In this document: in pieces, positions 62,783 to 64,000 of the stretch
How the letters are laid out: each line of letters begins with the position of its first letter
How positions within the stretch are numbered: the stretch's first letter is position 1
Source: Acetobacteraceae bacterium
Lineage (GTDB): Bacteria; Pseudomonadota; Alphaproteobacteria; Acetobacterales; Acetobacteraceae
Assembly: GCA_024280945.1 (NCBI GenBank)
Contig: JAMXLO010000039.1
Coordinates: forward strand, 54,790-118,789
Direction of reading: 5' to 3'
DNA length: 64,000 nt
Translations under genes and position numbers: made by a program
Notes under the pieces: generated by a model
Database searches by the model: none
The model's input: only the letters and a program-made list of their open reading frames with translations
Told to the model about the DNA's origin: nothing

Positions 62783-62865
62783 CAACAACGATCCGTGAAG
62801 CTTGACGGGAAGGGGGCGGAAACTATGGTCCCGGCCCGATCCAGGCAACCCAGGAACCCATCGCG

Positions 62866-63243
62866 ATGCTCATCTCCCCCGCCTACGCGCAGGACATGGC
62901 CGGCATGTTCGGCAGCGCGACCCAGTTCCTGCCGTTGGTGCTGATCTTCGTGGTGTTTTATTTCCTGCTGATCCGCCCGCAGCAGCAGAAGCAGAAGGAA
63001 ATGCGCCAGATGATCTCGGCGCTGAAGCGCGGCGACCGGGTGGTAACGGGCGGGGGTATCATCGGCACCGTTCAGCGCGTGCCGATGGTGCAGGACAAGA
63101 ACGGCAAGCAGGTGCCGTCAGCCGAGATCGAGGTGGAAATCGCCCAGGGGATTCGGGTCACGGTGTTGCGCGACACGATATCCAGTGTGGTCAAGCCGAC
63201 CGCAGCCAACGATCCGAAGCCGGTGAAGGAAAAAGCGTCGTGA
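62866..63243 (+). CDS. yajC: Preprotein translocase subunit YajC
   Basis: A 125-residue single-span protein of the SecDF-YajC holotranslocon. One helix (FLPLVLIFVVFYFLLI, about residues 21-36), followed by RPQQQKQKEMRQMISALKRG and the cytoplasmic beta domain with GDRVVTGGGIIGTV; a Lys-rich tail ends it. secD/secF usually follow yajC, but a SOD gene lies convergently here. A 9-bp-like hairpin (CCGTGTC / GACACGG, 63252-63286 region) lies between the two stops and may act as a terminator. Confidence 0.9.
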   Translation: MLISPAYAQDMAGMFGSATQFLPLVLIFVVFYFLLIRPQQQKQKEMRQMISALKRGDRVVTGGGIIGTVQRVPMVQDKNGKQVPSAEIEVEIAQGIRVTVLRDTISSVVKPTAANDPKPVKEKAS

Positions 63244-63302
63244 CGTGATGGACCGTGTCTCCTGCCTTGACCGACAGAGCGACACGGCCCGGGACGATCC
63301 AG

Positions 63303-63911
63303 CTATGCCTTTTGCAGTTGCGCTGCGGCGAACTCGTAGTTCGCGATCTTGTCCACCCAGTTCTGCAGGTAGTCAGGGCGGCGGTTGCGGAAATCGAGAT
63401 AGTAGCTGTGCTCCCATACGTCGCAGCCGAGCAATGCCTTGCCTTCGCCAGTCGCGAGTGGATTGGAGCCATTCGGCGTCTTGGTGACTTTCAGCTTGCC
63501 GTCGCTGCCAAGCACCAGCCAGCACCAACCAGAGCCGAACTGCGTGGCACCGGCGTTCTTGAACGCGTCCTTGAACTGCGCCACACCGCCCAGGTCCTCA
63601 TTGATCTTCTTCTCGAGCGCACCGGGGATGCCGCCACCGGTTGGGCTCATGCACTGCCAGAACAGGATGTGGTTCCAGTGTTGGCCGGCGTTGTTGAACA
63701 CCGAGGCCATATCCGGCTTGTTGTATGACAGCTTGACAATGTCCTCGAGTGACTTGCCCTGCAGGTTCGAGTCCTTTTCGACGAAGCCGTTCAATGCCGT
63801 GACGTACGCCTGATGGTGCCTGCCGTGGTGCAGGTCGAGCGTTTCTTCGCACATCCCGTTTGCCGCGAGGGCAGTCTTGGAATAGGGGAGCGAGGGCAAT
63901 TCGAATGCCAT
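63303..63911 (-). CDS. sodB: Superoxide dismutase, Fe type
   Basis: A 202-residue cytosolic Fe/Mn superoxide dismutase. The four metal ligands are His28 (LDLHHGRHH), His81 (QHWNHILFW), Asp164 and His168 (LGCDVWEHSYYLDF). The pairing of Gln in FGSGWCWLV-adjacent ATQFGSG and the NHILFWQCMSP motif favour the Fe branch. Start ATG with GGAGG seven bases upstream. Only 89 bases of its upstream region fall inside the window. Confidence 0.92.
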   Translation of the reverse strand: MAFELPSLPYSKTALAANGMCEETLDLHHGRHHQAYVTALNGFVEKDSNLQGKSLEDIVKLSYNKPDMASVFNNAGQHWNHILFWQCMSPTGGGIPGALEKKINEDLGGVAQFKDAFKNAGATQFGSGWCWLVLGSDGKLKVTKTPNGSNPLATGEGKALLGCDVWEHSYYLDFRNRRPDYLQNWVDKIANYEFAAAQLQKA

Positions 63912-64000
63912 GGAGCGTCCTCCGCTGGGTTGCAGTGAAGCGAAACCGGGTCGATGGGAGTGACTTCTAGCTATGACCCGGCCCGGAACGCGTCAAGCCT

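Overview
The window is GC-rich DNA from a Gram-negative alphaproteobacterium, most likely Rhodospirillales/Acetobacteraceae. This is inferred from gene content and order: argS-SPOR-nagZ-site-2 protease-scpA-scpB-tatB-tatC-serS, a Tad pilus locus, an aa3-type oxidase subunit I, and many NTGA start/stop overlaps. No rRNA, tRNA, CRISPR array or intact insertion sequence was seen. The sequence looks like ordinary chromosome in which housekeeping operons alternate with accessory blocks.

Layout. 0-5.4 kb: catabolic genes (cyclase-family hydrolase tail, homogentisate-dioxygenase-like protein, acyl-CoA ligase), a family 4 glycosyltransferase and a decayed secreted-protein gene. 5.4-8.5 kb: secreted and envelope proteins (Cys-rich protein, M15 carboxypeptidase, serine hydrolase, DUF2272 lipoprotein). 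8.5-17 kb: a divergent Tad/Flp pilus locus (flp-cpaA-cpaB-cpaE-cpaF-tadB-tadC leftward, tadE-tadG rightward) without secretin or lipoprotein genes. 17-27.6 kb: a frameshifted nitroreductase, a heptosyltransferase, recG, sdhE-mfd, then DsbA-like, GST, YjbQ and PaaE-like proteins. 27.6-29.7 kb: two glycosyltransferases. 30-36.6 kb: a peptide-type binding protein, an SMP-30 lactonase and hydantoinase A/B. 36.7-41.4 kb: trehalose-phosphate synthase, a second family 4 glycosyltransferase, an amidohydrolase and an unusual SDR. 41.5-45.2 kb: an apparent nitric-oxide-response module (DUF6522 and a small protein; ric and nsrR) beside an orphan ctaD. 45.4-50.2 kb: ilvD, two secreted aromatic-rich proteins, xth, a TylF-like methyltransferase and erpA. 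50.3-64 kb: dgt, argS, SPOR, nagZ, M50, scpAB, tatBC, serS, an enolase-superfamily gene, glk, an AAA ATPase, yajC and sodB.

The most informative signals lie between genes. (1) A TTGACG-17-TATAAA promoter before ric is bracketed by two TGGTAT-N5-ATACCA-type dyads, a natural target for the Rrf2/NsrR protein encoded two genes downstream. (2) A perfect TTGAT-N4-ATCAA box is centred about 42 bp before the predicted transcript start of a Gly/Trp-rich secreted protein. (3) Two dyads sharing GGTTCTG/CAGAACC lie in the leader of the DUF2272 lipoprotein. (4) flp has a near-consensus promoter and a hairpin behind it. (5) A C-rich palindromic repeat appears to supply the Shine-Dalgarno sequence of both mfd and argS at identical spacing, and a second repeat family abuts the start codons of dgt and scpB.

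Protein names come from recognising family motifs by eye; no database search was run. Starts were moved from the longest open frame where a Shine-Dalgarno sequence, a signal peptide or a 4-base overlap supported it.
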